Assembly: GCF_900177415.1 (NCBI RefSeq)
Contig: NZ_FXAF01000011.1
Span: 434,001 to 498,000 of the forward strand
Length of the DNA stretch: 64,000 nt
Direction: 5' to 3'
From: Xaviernesmea oryzae
GTDB lineage: Bacteria; Pseudomonadota; Alphaproteobacteria; Rhizobiales; Rhizobiaceae
Shown here: positions 19,540 through 27,903 of the stretch, in pieces
Layout: the number at the start of each line of letters is the position of its first letter
How positions within the stretch are numbered: position 1 is the stretch's first letter
Position numbers and translations under genes: made by a program
Notes under the pieces: generated by a model
The model's input: only the letters and a program-made list of their open reading frames with translations
The model's database searches: none
What the model was told of the DNA's origin: nothing

Positions 19540-20496
19540 ATGCTGAACTGGAGTTGGAATCGTCGCGATCCGCAGGCGGCGCCTGCTGAGGCCGGCGGAA
19601 CGCAGGTTCTGGCCCCCATCCCTCCACAGATCGTCGAAGCCCCCCGCAAGGCAAAACTTGCCCTCGCCCTCGGCGGCGGTGCCGCGCGCGGGTGGGCCCA
19701 TATCGGCGTGCTCCGCGCGCTGGACGAAGCCGGCATCGAGGTCGGCATGATCGCCGGCACGTCCATCGGCGCCCTTGTCGGCGGCTGCTATCTCGCCGGC
19801 AAGCTCGATGCGCTCGAAAATTTCGCCCGTTCGCTCACCATGCGCCGCATCGCCGGCCTTCTGGATCTGACGATCGGCGGCGGCGGCCTCCTCGGCGGCA
19901 TGCGGCTCACCAAGCGGATGCAGGAGCATCTGGAAGGCCTGACGATCGAGGATCTCGACCGCCCCTTCGTCTCCGTTGCGACCGAGCTCCATACGGGCCA
20001 TGAGGTCTGGATCTCGAGCGGTTCGCTGATCACGGCGCTGCGCGCGTCCTACGCCCTGCCCGGCATTTTCGAACCGGTCAACTGCAACAACCGCACGCTG
20101 GTCGACGGTGCGCTCGTCAATCCCGTGCCGACCTCCGTCTGCCGCGCCTACGAGCAGCCGCTCGTCGTCGCGGTCAACCTGAATTACGACATCTTCGGCC
20201 GCTCGGCGGTGGTCAAGCACAATGCCAGCGTCCAGCCGGTAGATAACGGCCGCCGCAAGGACGGGATGCATGTCGGGGTCACCGGCACGATGGTGCAGGC
20301 CTTCAACATCATCCAGGAGCGCATCTCGCGGGCCCGGCTTGCCGGCGACCCGCCGGACCTGGCGCTGCATCCGCGCCTGAGCGATATCGGCCTCTCGGAA
20401 TTCCATCGCGCCGGCGAGGCGATCGACCGCGGCTACGACGAGACCATGTCTCAGATCGCCGCGCTGAAACGCGTGCAGGAAGTGTTCGCCCGCTGA
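19540..20496 (+). CDS. Patatin-like phospholipase (RssA-type)
   Basis: A 318-residue patatin-fold serine hydrolase. The oxyanion loop GGGAARG is at about residues 46-52, the nucleophile Ser75 in GTSIG, and the dyad Asp189 in DGA. These match bacterial RssA/NTE-type phospholipases acting on lysophospholipids or related esters at the membrane. ATG 19540 has GGAGG 9 nt upstream, which decides the start over an upstream TTG. No signal peptide is seen, so it is probably cytoplasmic or membrane-associated. The stop codon lies inside the loop of a terminator hairpin. Confidence 0.88.
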   Translation: MLNWSWNRRDPQAAPAEAGGTQVLAPIPPQIVEAPRKAKLALALGGGAARGWAHIGVLRALDEAGIEVGMIAGTSIGALVGGCYLAGKLDALENFARSLTMRRIAGLLDLTIGGGGLLGGMRLTKRMQEHLEGLTIEDLDRPFVSVATELHTGHEVWISSGSLITALRASYALPGIFEPVNCNNRTLVDGALVNPVPTSVCRAYEQPLVVAVNLNYDIFGRSAVVKHNASVQPVDNGRRKDGMHVGVTGTMVQAFNIIQERISRARLAGDPPDLALHPRLSDIGLSEFHRAGEAIDRGYDETMSQIAALKRVQEVFAR

Positions 20497-20514
20497 TTTT
20501 TTGCGGGCGATTTT
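20486..20514 (+). terminator. Terminator overlapping the patatin stop codon
   Basis: TCGCCCGC (20486-20493) and GCGGGCGA (20503-20510) form a perfect 8-bp stem followed by TTTT. The loop contains the TGA stop of the patatin gene, and the 5' arm encodes its last codons. Confidence 0.85.
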
Positions 20515-20541
20515 GCCTGTTGGAGAGGCTTCCTCGAACGA

Positions 20542-20976
20542 TCAGCCGGCGATATAGGCCTTGATCTGTTCGGCCTCGAGTTCGATCTCGCGGATGCGCG
20601 ACTTCACCACGTCGCCGATCGAAACGATGCCGGCGAGCTTCCCGTCCTTTTCGACCGGCACGTGGCGGAAGCGCCCGCCGCTCATCATGCCCATCAGTTC
20701 GTCGACGGTCGTTTCTTCCTTGCAGCGCTGCACGTTGGTGGTCATGGCCGACCTGACCGGCTGACCGAGCACGCCGGGGCCTTTGCCCGCGATCGCCCGC
20801 ACCAGGTCGCGCTCGGTGAAGATGCCGGCGATCCGGCCTTCCGCTCCCGTGACCACGACCGCACCGATCTTGTTCTGGTTCAGGATCGCTGCGACATCCA
20901 GCAATGTCTTGTCCGGATCGACGGTCACCACATTGCGCCCCTTCGCATCGAGCATGTTCTTGACGACTATTGCCAT
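20542..20976 (-). CDS. CBS-domain protein
   Basis: A 144-residue stand-alone CBS pair. The two CBS motifs cover roughly residues 8-60 (VDPDKTLLDVAAIL, AVVVTGAEGRIAGIFTERDL) and 76-130 (RFRHVPVEKDGKLAGIVSIGDV). Such proteins sense adenosyl ligands (AMP, ATP, NADH) and regulate partners; no partner domain is fused. It is convergent with the patatin gene and codirectional with the rhomboid gene. Function beyond ligand sensing is not established. Confidence 0.92.
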   Translation of the reverse strand: MAIVVKNMLDAKGRNVVTVDPDKTLLDVAAILNQNKIGAVVVTGAEGRIAGIFTERDLVRAIAGKGPGVLGQPVRSAMTTNVQRCKEETTVDELMGMMSGGRFRHVPVEKDGKLAGIVSIGDVVKSRIREIELEAEQIKAYIAG

Positions 20977-21095
20977 GGCTCTCTCCTCGCAACCAAGCTT
21001 GGCTCGGGCGCCGCTCCTCCTCCCAAGGCCGCGGTTCCCTCGCGCAGGAATTGTTTCCTGCTCCTTTTGAAGGATAGGGCGAGGTCAAAAACAGA

Positions 21096-21854
21096 TCAAG
21101 GTTGTGTAAGCGGCATGCGGCTCGGCGGAACGGGATCGAAGAAGCCGAAGAGCAGGAAGCCGAACAGGAAGCCGCCGATATGGGCATCCCAGGCGATCGG
21201 CCCCATATCCGCCCCGAACAGCGTCACGCCGAAGGCGATCAAAAGATTGCCGATGAACCACATCGCCGTGAAGATGACCACGGTGCGGTTCCTGAAGGAG
21301 CCGAGGATGGATTGGCGCGGATAGAGATGGCCGTGCGTCCGGTCGTAGCCTCGGCGTGCCGGAAAGGCGAAGCGGCAGGCGGCGCCCATCAGCGCGGAAA
21401 CGACGCCCGACGCGCCGATCAGCAGCGTTTCGTTGCCCCAGTTGATCAGGGCATGGAAAAAGGCGGATGCGACGGCGGACAGGATCCAGAACAGCACGTA
21501 GCGAAAGGTCCCGATGCGCCGGACGACCGGCGCTCCGAAAGCCATCAGCCAGAGCGCATTGAAGAGGAGATGTTCGATGCTGCCGTGCAGGAGCGAATAG
21601 GTGACCGGCGTCCAGAGCCAGGCAAAGCCCTGCTCTTCCAGCGGATAGGCATATCGCAGCGGCGCGAAGGCGAGATTCACGACGAAATACGCCCGCGCAT
21701 CCTCGTCGAGCAGGTACTCCTGGATGACATAGATGCCGGCAAGCAGCGCCAGCGTCACCACCAGGCTCTGCGGCAGGTTGAACACCGGCTGGGAAGACCT
21801 GCCGTTCTCCTCCGTTTCCTCCCGTTCATCCGCCTTGTCCGGCTCGCGGTCCAT
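21096..21854 (-). CDS. Rhomboid-family intramembrane serine protease
   Basis: About 252 residues with six predicted membrane helices. The catalytic Ser is in LIGASGVVSALMG (GxSG) and the partner His in WDAHIGGFLFGF, both in their expected helices; the HG segment of LLHGSIEHLLFN corresponds to the family's L1/TM2 His-Asn region. The protein cleaves other membrane proteins within the bilayer. The start at 21854 begins a charged cytoplasmic N-terminus before the first helix. A perfect CtrA-type box lies 111 bp upstream, shared with the divergent PAS-domain gene. Confidence 0.9.
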   Translation of the reverse strand: MDREPDKADEREETEENGRSSQPVFNLPQSLVVTLALLAGIYVIQEYLLDEDARAYFVVNLAFAPLRYAYPLEEQGFAWLWTPVTYSLLHGSIEHLLFNALWLMAFGAPVVRRIGTFRYVLFWILSAVASAFFHALINWGNETLLIGASGVVSALMGAACRFAFPARRGYDRTHGHLYPRQSILGSFRNRTVVIFTAMWFIGNLLIAFGVTLFGADMGPIAWDAHIGGFLFGFLLFGFFDPVPPSRMPLTQP

Positions 21855-21964
21855 GCCCGTTCCTTTACGTTTCCCATCCCTCGTCCGGAATGTTCCGACA
21901 GCCATATAGGAGTGGCCCGCCGAAGGAAAGCATCGCACGGTGGTGTGTAACGGGCCTCTTACGG

Positions 21965-21980
21965 TTAAGGATTTCTTAAC
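21965..21980. promoter_or_regulatory. Perfect CtrA-type binding site
   Basis: TTAA-N7-TTAAC is present exactly (TTAAGGATTTCTTAAC), the consensus for the alphaproteobacterial cell-cycle regulator CtrA. It lies between the divergent rhomboid (start 21854) and PAS-domain (start 22077) genes, about 100 bp from each. Confidence 0.6.
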
Positions 21981-22076
21981 TCTAAGCCGCCGTCCGTGGC
22001 ATGGATTTCGCTGAGAACCGGGAAACGGTCGTGCATGAGGCGCGGCCTGCATCAAAATGTGACAGGTGATGACGTA

Positions 22077-22673
22077 ATGCGGAATGAGGCAAGCCGGAGA
22101 ATTTTCGACTATTGGACCGATCTGAGGGGGAATCGTGCGGCGCCGCTGCGCACCGAAATCGATCCTGCGGCGCTGCGCCATCTTCTTCCGCATCTCTTCA
22201 TCGCGACGATCGATACGGATGGCCGTCCCGTCTTTCGGCTGGCCGGCACCCGCATCTGCGATCTCTTCGCCCGGGAATTCCGCGGCGCGGCCTTCGCCGA
22301 GGCGTGGCTCGAAGACGACCGCCGGTCCCCTATCGGGATCGTCCATGACGTGATCCGCCACGAGCAGCCGGCGCTGCTCGATGTCGGCATATCGGACGGC
22401 GACGTCCGGCACGATTACGAGATGCTGCTGCTGCCGGTCCGCTCTGCCGAAGAGGCCGGAAGCGACCGTGTTCTCGGCGCTCTTCTGCCGCACGATGCGC
22501 CATATCCGGCGACCCGGATCCCCGCCGCCGGCCTGTCCCTGGAGAACTGGTCCTTCCTCGAAGGGCATGGCGCACCTTTCGGAGCGTCTCTCACGGGTGA
22601 CCGCCACGGCGTTGCCGAGATGCTGCGGCGTCTCCTGCCGGCCCGTTTCTTCCCCGAGAGCAAGGCATCCTGA
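22077..22673 (+). CDS. PAS-domain protein (PAS_5-like)
   Basis: A 198-residue cytoplasmic protein of the rhizobial PAS_5 type: it opens with RRIFDYWTDLRGNRAAPLRTEIDP and continues with a beta-rich sensor domain (PVFRLAGTRICDLFAREFRG). No output domain is fused, so it is a sensory or adaptor protein. The ATG at 22077 has AGGTGA upstream; in-frame ATG 22035 is an alternative. The next gene on the strand encodes a PilZ protein, an arrangement that suggests a shared signalling role, although the 100-bp gap allows a separate promoter. A CtrA-type site is upstream. Confidence 0.78.
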   Translation: MRNEASRRIFDYWTDLRGNRAAPLRTEIDPAALRHLLPHLFIATIDTDGRPVFRLAGTRICDLFAREFRGAAFAEAWLEDDRRSPIGIVHDVIRHEQPALLDVGISDGDVRHDYEMLLLPVRSAEEAGSDRVLGALLPHDAPYPATRIPAAGLSLENWSFLEGHGAPFGASLTGDRHGVAEMLRRLLPARFFPESKAS

Positions 22674-22775
22674 AAGGCCTCGATAAACCGCTTCCGTGCC
22701 GCGGCGAAAAATCTTTGTTAACTGCGATGGGTTATCTCTTCGGCTGGATTTCCAAAGAGAAAAAGCCCCTCTCAA

Positions 22776-23387
22776 ATGTATTCGTTTCAGCCGGCCCAGC
22801 CTCAGTCGACGCAGACCATTCCCGCCCAGCGCACATTCCAGAGGGTATCGGTCAATATCGCCGGCCGGCTCATGCTGGCGAGCCATGAGGAATTTCCCTG
22901 CACGGTGCTGGACATGTCCCCGGGCGACGTCACGTTCGCCTGTGTCGGCCGCCCTGCCGTCGGCGAGCGGGTGATCGCCTATCTCGATCATATCGGGCGG
23001 CTGGAAGGCGCCGCGACCGGCCTGTCGAACAACGGCTTTGCGATGGCGATCGCCGCGACGGAGCGCAAGCATGAAAAGCTTGCGGCCCAGCTCACCTGGA
23101 TCGCCAACAAGCATGAACTCGGCCTGCCCGAGGATCGCCGCCACGATCGCCTGACGCCGCGCAACACCCGCTGCGAGATCGCGCTCGACGACGGCCGGCG
23201 TTATGCCTGCCGCATCATGGACCTTTCGCTTTCCGGTGCGGCGATCGATATCGACATCCGTCCGGCGATCGGCACCTCCGTCCGTCTGGGCAATATGCGC
23301 GGCCGCGTCGTGCGGCACTTCATGGAAGGCGTCGCGATCGAGTTCAACTCGGTTCAGTCGCGTGAAGCGCTGACGGAATTCCTTTAG
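22776..23387 (+). CDS. Tandem PilZ-domain protein
   Basis: A 203-residue protein with two PilZ folds. The second, about residues 124-198, is canonical for c-di-GMP binding: RRHDR gives the RxxxR motif and DLSLSG the (D/N)xSxxG motif. The first, about 20-95, has QRVSV and DMSPGD, so it lacks the full binding motifs and is probably structural. No enzymatic domain is present, so it acts as a c-di-GMP-dependent effector or adaptor, as in rhizobial motility or polysaccharide control. A terminator follows at 23419-23447. Confidence 0.9.
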   Translation: MYSFQPAQPQSTQTIPAQRTFQRVSVNIAGRLMLASHEEFPCTVLDMSPGDVTFACVGRPAVGERVIAYLDHIGRLEGAATGLSNNGFAMAIAATERKHEKLAAQLTWIANKHELGLPEDRRHDRLTPRNTRCEIALDDGRRYACRIMDLSLSGAAIDIDIRPAIGTSVRLGNMRGRVVRHFMEGVAIEFNSVQSREALTEFL

Positions 23388-23418
23388 GAAAATACCCTGT
23401 CCCGGCATCGTCGCCTGC

Positions 23419-23447
23419 GCGGCAAGGCCTGTTCCTTGCCGCCGTTT
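23419..23447 (+). terminator. Terminator after the PilZ gene
   Basis: GCGGCAAGG/CCTTGCCGC form a perfect 9-bp stem with a 6-nt loop, 31 bp past the PilZ stop, followed by CGTTTC. The T-run is short. Confidence 0.6.
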
Positions 23448-23909
23448 CAGTATCGGACAGGCCCCGGATGCCCCTCGCCTGTACCAAAACGGACTTTTTT
23501 CAAAAAAATTTGTGCTCTTTCGGCACTTTTTTCCGATGCCGAAATCGCCCCGAACCGCCGTTTTGCCCCCTGTCCGCAGACAGGCTGAGGCGCTCCTTTT
23601 CGAGATAATCCCTGCTCGGCACCGCCAAGAGGAGGTATCCGCCGAACTCCAAACCGGTTTTGGGCGCTCTCTGAAAAGCGTTTATTTCCAGTGGGATAAA
23701 TGAAATTTCGGATCGCCGGCCAGGGCGAATAGCTTGCATTTTATGAAAGTTAAACTCGAATTCGGTTCGATTTTGACGAAAATTCAAAGCGTATTCTAGC
23801 TGCTTTTTAGGCAAATTGAATTCAAATAAGATATTGATTTTACTGCGAGATTTTGCGGTCGCTCAAGCCCTTCATGGCACAGTTCTTCCCATAACGGGGA
23901 GACAAGAAA
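23448..23909. other. AT-rich intergenic region upstream of the BTLCP gene
   Basis: About 460 bp with no convincing gene on either strand. Much of it is clearly AT-richer than the neighbouring genes (for example the T- and A-runs near 23495-23530 and the tract 23740-23850). A perfect 10-bp palindrome TTGAATTCAA is at 23816-23825, about 85 bp before the BTLCP start. It probably holds the promoter of that gene. The minus-strand open frame at 23500-23814 lacks coding character. Confidence 0.6.
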
Positions 23910-24521
23910 ATGAACTGCCTCAAGGGACTGGGCCTCGCTGCCGTCACCGCCGTCATGGCGATCTTTTCTGCCGGACAGGCCTTCGCCATGCCGCCTGGCG
24001 CCATGCGCGTCATCGGCCAGGCCAACCCGCCGCTCGGCCATTACGAGTTCTGCCAGACCTATGTGAGCGAATGCGCCGCGACCTATAAGGATGCGGGCCC
24101 GATGACGCTGACGGAGGACAAGTGGCGGACGCTGCTGGACGTCAACTACACCGTCAATTCCTCGATCACCCCCATGACCGATCAGGAGATTTACGGTGTC
24201 GAGGAGCGCTGGGCCTATCCCCGCACCGTCGGCGATTGCGAGGACTTCGTCCTTCTGAAGCGCAAGATGCTGATGAAGAAGGGCTTTCATCCGTCCGACC
24301 TGCTCATCACCGTCGTGCTGCAGCCGAATGGCGAGGGCCATGCGGTCCTGACCGTGCGCAGCGACCGCGGCGACTTCGTGCTGGACAACATGCGCAACAA
24401 GGTCATGCTGTGGTCGGACACGGAATATACCTACCTGAAGCGTCAGGCGAGCGACAATCCGGCCCGCTGGGTAAAGCTTCAGGACGGCCGCGCGACCGCA
24501 GTCGGCTCCGTCGGTCAATAA
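23910..24521 (+). CDS. Exported transglutaminase-like cysteine protease (BTLCP family)
   Basis: A 203-residue protein with a signal peptide (hydrophobic residues about 6-26, cleavage after AFAM or AFA) and the bacterial transglutaminase-like cysteine proteinase fold. The catalytic Cys is in GDCEDFVLLKR (about residue 110), the His in GEGHAVLTV (about 147) and an Asp in FVLDNM (about 161). The family includes the periplasmic LapG-type proteases that cut cell-surface adhesins, but no LapD-like receptor is adjacent, so the substrate is unknown. The ribosome site GGGGAGA precedes the ATG. It ends at a bidirectional hairpin shared with the VOC gene. Confidence 0.88.
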   Translation: MNCLKGLGLAAVTAVMAIFSAGQAFAMPPGAMRVIGQANPPLGHYEFCQTYVSECAATYKDAGPMTLTEDKWRTLLDVNYTVNSSITPMTDQEIYGVEERWAYPRTVGDCEDFVLLKRKMLMKKGFHPSDLLITVVLQPNGEGHAVLTVRSDRGDFVLDNMRNKVMLWSDTEYTYLKRQASDNPARWVKLQDGRATAVGSVGQ

Positions 24522-24528
24522 CCCCCAA

Positions 24529-24561
24529 AGGAGCGGGAACCGGCGACCGGTCTCCGCTCCT
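24529..24561. terminator. Convergent-gene hairpin terminator
   Basis: AGGAGCGG/CCGCTCCT with an inner ACCGG/CCGGT stem gives a strong hairpin just after the BTLCP stop and overlapping the VOC stop codon. T-runs are short on both sides, but position and symmetry suit a bidirectional terminator. Confidence 0.6.
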
Positions 24562-24925
24562 AAGATGCCGGGCTGCACATCTGCAGACGGTTGCCGAAGG
24601 GGTCGTGGAAACTTGCGAACACGACGTAACCGTCGAATACGACCGGTTCCCCGCATGCCACGCCCCTGCATCGGAGTTCGTCCACCGCCGCATGGCAATC
24701 CTTGACGTTGAGGACCACCGTCGTTCCCGTCGAAGGTTCCCAATCCGGCCCTGCCAGCGTCACCGCCAGATTGGCATCGCCTCCCGTCGAGAATTCGATC
24801 CACCCGGCGTCGGGCAGATCGTAAAGCGGTTCGCCGAGGCCGAGCGTGTCCCGGTAGAAGAGCCGCGCCCGCTCGAGATCGGTGACGGAAATCGACACCA
24901 CGTTGATTCCATGGAAAAGCTGCAC
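24560..24925 (-). CDS. VOC/glyoxalase-superfamily protein
   Basis: A 121-residue single-domain vicinal oxygen chelate protein. The N-terminal half has the VVSISVTDLERARLFYRDTLGLGEP segment broken into its beta-alpha-beta pattern, and the C-terminal FASFHDPFGNRLQMCSP is the family's usual metal/substrate-side strand. The enzyme class includes glyoxalases, dioxygenases and resistance proteins; the substrate is unknown. The GTG at 24925 is chosen because AGGGAGG lies 5 nt upstream; the longer TTG start is unlikely. It converges with the BTLCP gene. Confidence 0.85.
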   Translation of the reverse strand: MQLFHGINVVSISVTDLERARLFYRDTLGLGEPLYDLPDAGWIEFSTGGDANLAVTLAGPDWEPSTGTTVVLNVKDCHAAVDELRCRGVACGEPVVFDGYVVFASFHDPFGNRLQMCSPAS

Positions 24926-25089
24926 CTCTTCCTCCCTGCGCAATCCGCCGTCGGGCCGGCGCCGTTTACGAAGCGTTAACGATAACCCGCCAGATTGCCG
25001 CTTATCGCTCGCCCGCGTTCCGTATCCCGTTCCTGTTCTATTTCGGGCACGGCGAAGCTTTCCGAGCGTAAGAACATGGAGCGCGCGTC

Positions 25090-25824
25090 ATGGCAGGTCC
25101 AGCCCCCGCCCCGTCGGTAGCCGAAGAGGCCCCGCTGGTCTCCAGTCGGTTCCTTTACCGGATGACGGCGGTCATCGCTGTTCTCGTCGTCCTGACCGTC
25201 GCGATCGGCGTCGGCGGCCAATGGTTTGGGCAGCGCATCGCGCTCGCGGGCCATACGGATGGTATCGAGGAATTGCTGATCCAGATCGGCCAGGACAAGC
25301 TCAGCCTCCCGGCCAACACGATCCGCTTCCGCGACCAGCGCCAAAGCGGCGTCGCCGAACGCGTCGACCTCTACCTCACCTGGCCGGAACTCAAGGGCTA
25401 CAGTGCCGAAATGCGTCCGCGGTTCGACGATATCGCGCAATCCTCCGCGTTGATTTTCCTGCAGTTATCGCAAAGCACGATGTCGCGGGACATGTCCGGC
25501 CGTCTGGAACCCATCTATTCCAAGCTCTTCGAGGGCGGGCCGCAGCCGGTGAATTTCGGGCTGACGCTGCACCGGCTGCGGCCCGATTCCGGCTACGGTA
25601 ACGAGATCGTGTTGACTGCATCGAGGCCGGACGCCCCGGACTATGTCGTGCGCTGCCTTCTTCCCGGCCCCGGCGGGAAACCGACCAGCGGAGATTGCCA
25701 GCGCGACATCCATATCGGTCAGGACCTGACGGTACTCTACCGCTTTTCCAGCGCGCTTCTGAAGGACTGGCAACATATTGATGCCGCAGTTCGGCTTTTT
25801 GTCGAAACCCGGCTGGCGAAATAG
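25090..25824 (+). CDS. Membrane-anchored conserved hypothetical protein
   Basis: A 244-residue protein I do not recognise by function. One membrane helix (about residues 24-46, VIAVLVVLTVAIGVG) follows a short cytoplasmic tail, and the remaining 195 residues are predicted periplasmic, with a C-terminal YRFSSALLKDWQHIDAAVRLF helix. Two Cys (about 192 and 204) could form a disulfide. A near-consensus CtrA half-spaced site (TTTA-N7-TTAAC, 24965-24980) is upstream. It sits before the D-Ala-D-Ala carboxypeptidase gene on the same strand, 154 bp away, so an envelope role is plausible but not shown. Confidence 0.7.
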   Translation: MAGPAPAPSVAEEAPLVSSRFLYRMTAVIAVLVVLTVAIGVGGQWFGQRIALAGHTDGIEELLIQIGQDKLSLPANTIRFRDQRQSGVAERVDLYLTWPELKGYSAEMRPRFDDIAQSSALIFLQLSQSTMSRDMSGRLEPIYSKLFEGGPQPVNFGLTLHRLRPDSGYGNEIVLTASRPDAPDYVVRCLLPGPGGKPTSGDCQRDIHIGQDLTVLYRFSSALLKDWQHIDAAVRLFVETRLAK

Positions 25825-25978
25825 CCGCCACGGACGGGTCGGGTTGATGTCTAGGCTGATGCTTAAAATGCAGCATATCCAAGCAAGCTGCTGTTCATCA
25901 TAAACCTCTTGGTAACGCTATTCCCCTAGATTTGAGACTGCGGCCGTGACGGGGGCGCGTCCGGGCGTGGTAAATGTG

Positions 25979-27514
25979 ATGCAAGCGATGAGTGCGGCAG
26001 TGTCGAAAACGATGTTACTCGCCTCCTTTTCCAAGGATGGCACAACGGTTCCGGGACGTTTTCTCGGTTATCTCTTCACCCTGGTTCTGGCGGTTTCCAT
26101 CTTCTCGGCGCCTGCGGAGGCTGCCCCGAAATATGCCGGGATCGTGGTCGACGCCAGTACCGGCAAGGTCCTCTATGCCGAAGACGCGGACGGCCTGCGC
26201 TATCCCGCATCGCTCACCAAGATGATGACGCTTTACCTCACTTTCGAGGCGCTTGAGGCGGGTCGTATCGGTCTCGATACGAAAGTGCCGGTGTCCGGCA
26301 ATGCCGCTGCCGAACCGCCCTCGAAATTGGGCGTCCGCGCCGGCGGTTCCGTGACGGTCGACCAGGCGATCCGCGCGCTCGTCACCCGTTCCGCCAACGA
26401 TATCGCCACCGCGCTCGGCGAATTCCTCGGCGGTTCCGAGGACCGTTTCGCCCAGATCATGACCCGCAAGGCCCGGGCGCTCGGCATGACGCGGACCACC
26501 TACCGCAATGCCCACGGCCTGCCGAATACCGCCCAGATGACGACGGCCCGTGACCAGGCCCGGCTTGGCATGGCGCTTCGTCAGCACTTTCCGCAATATT
26601 ATGGTTATTTCGGCATCCGCAGCTTCAACTTCGGCAAGCAGGTGATCGGCAATCACAATCGTCTGGTCGGCAACGTGAAGGGCGTCGATGGCATCAAGAC
26701 GGGCTATACCCGTGCCGCCGGCAGCAATCTCGCGACCTCCGCCCAGCTCGATGGACGTTCGATCGTCGCCATCGTGCTTGGCGGACGCTCCAGCGCCGCC
26801 CGCGACGCCACGATGCGCAAGCTCGTCGCCGAATATCTGCCGAAGGCTTCGCGCGGCGGCAGCGGCAACCTGATCGCCCAGGCTCCGGCTGCTGCAGCGC
26901 CCGTTCCGGCAGCGCCGGTCAGGTCCGCTCCGGCTGTCGCGGCTGCACAGTCCGATGCGCGCCAGATGGCCGCTCTCGACCTGCCGAACAGCGGCCCGAT
27001 GCCCGGCGCACGCTATGGCGAACAGCCGACCGCTGCGGCCGCTGCACCTGCTCCGGCAGTCGCCTCCGCCTATGCCGCCGAGCCGGCTCAGAAGAAAGTC
27101 ATTACCCAGGCCATGAACACGGCGATGGCCGGTGTCGCAGCCGTGCCGACCCCCGCGCCCGAGTATATCCCGGAGCGCACGGAAAACGTCGTCGCCCGCC
27201 GTACCGGCAGATCGACCGTCGATGACGTCACCACGGCCTCGACCAGGGCGGCGGCTTCGGTGACGCCGAGCGGCTGGGTGATCCAGATCGGCGTCTCGCC
27301 CAATCCGAAAATGGCTCAGGATCTCCTGCAGAATGCGCAGGACAAGGGCGGCAAGGTACTGCGTTCCGCCAAACCCTTCACCGTCGCCTTCAACAACAAT
27401 GGCGAACAGATTTACCGCGCCCGCTTCGGCGGCTTCGACGACCAGAAGACGGCCGTGGATGCCTGCAACGCTCTCAAGAAGAAGGGCATCAGCTGCTGGG
27501 CCTCGCTCCAGTGA
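25979..27514 (+). CDS. D-alanyl-D-alanine carboxypeptidase with C-terminal SPOR domain
   Basis: A 511-residue penicillin-binding protein of the S11 family. An N-terminal signal segment (hydrophobic, about residues 30-48) is followed by the serine peptidase motifs SLTK (SxxK), SAN (SxN) and KTG. A long Ala/Pro-rich linker leads to a C-terminal SPOR domain (WVIQIGVSPNPKMAQ to the end), which binds denuded peptidoglycan at the septum. It trims D-Ala from peptidoglycan stems and is probably recruited to division sites. ATG 25979 is chosen; a GTG at 25946 is possible. Confidence 0.93.
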   Translation: MQAMSAAVSKTMLLASFSKDGTTVPGRFLGYLFTLVLAVSIFSAPAEAAPKYAGIVVDASTGKVLYAEDADGLRYPASLTKMMTLYLTFEALEAGRIGLDTKVPVSGNAAAEPPSKLGVRAGGSVTVDQAIRALVTRSANDIATALGEFLGGSEDRFAQIMTRKARALGMTRTTYRNAHGLPNTAQMTTARDQARLGMALRQHFPQYYGYFGIRSFNFGKQVIGNHNRLVGNVKGVDGIKTGYTRAAGSNLATSAQLDGRSIVAIVLGGRSSAARDATMRKLVAEYLPKASRGGSGNLIAQAPAAAAPVPAAPVRSAPAVAAAQSDARQMAALDLPNSGPMPGARYGEQPTAAAAAPAPAVASAYAAEPAQKKVITQAMNTAMAGVAAVPTPAPEYIPERTENVVARRTGRSTVDDVTTASTRAAASVTPSGWVIQIGVSPNPKMAQDLLQNAQDKGGKVLRSAKPFTVAFNNNGEQIYRARFGGFDDQKTAVDACNALKKKGISCWASLQ

Positions 27515-27601
27515 GCGGCGGGGAGCGCTCGATACGAAAATATCTGCGCCGGTTCGCCGGCGCGGTGGAATCTCGAAAGTAACGCGTAGACGGGGTTTCC
27601 G

Positions 27602-27871
27602 ATGGCAGTGAATGAAAACAGTGTGGACTTCACCTTGACGGCCATGCCGAAAAGCAGGGCCAAGGGTGTTGCTCTCAATCCGCTTCATGAAGCGGCCATG
27701 CGGCTCGCCGGCCTGGGGCTCAGCCGCTCCAAGGAAAAGACGCGCGATCTGGTCGCCATGCTGCTCAGCCACGGCGCCCGCGCCTGGCGCCATTCCCAGC
27801 CGGAAGCGCATATCCACCTGCATATCGGCATCCGTTCCGGCCGCGCGCCGGTCCGCCTCAAGCTTCGCTGA
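27602..27871 (+). CDS. Small conserved hypothetical protein
   Basis: An 89-residue basic protein I do not recognise. The central part (RLAGLGLSRSKEKTRDLVAMLLSHG region) looks helical; the end is His/Arg-rich with alternating hydrophobic residues (IHLHIGIRSG) as in a beta hairpin. The codon bias matches the neighbours. It lies 87 bp after the carboxypeptidase gene on the same strand and converges with the DUF1489 gene, separated by a small palindrome TTTCAAA/TTTGAAA (27881-27899). It might be cotranscribed with the carboxypeptidase gene. Confidence 0.6.
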   Translation: MAVNENSVDFTLTAMPKSRAKGVALNPLHEAAMRLAGLGLSRSKEKTRDLVAMLLSHGARAWRHSQPEAHIHLHIGIRSGRAPVRLKLR

Positions 27872-27903
27872 TCGGGATTGTTTCAAACTCGCTTTGAAAT
27901 GCC

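Noticed and set aside
23500-23814. Minus-strand 104-codon frame in the AT-rich gap before the BTLCP gene
   Set aside because: No ribosome site, no codon bias like the neighbours, and no recognisable domain.
24965-24980. Calling the TTTA-N7-TTAAC site a full CtrA feature
   Set aside because: It has one mismatch to the consensus; it is kept only as a finding.
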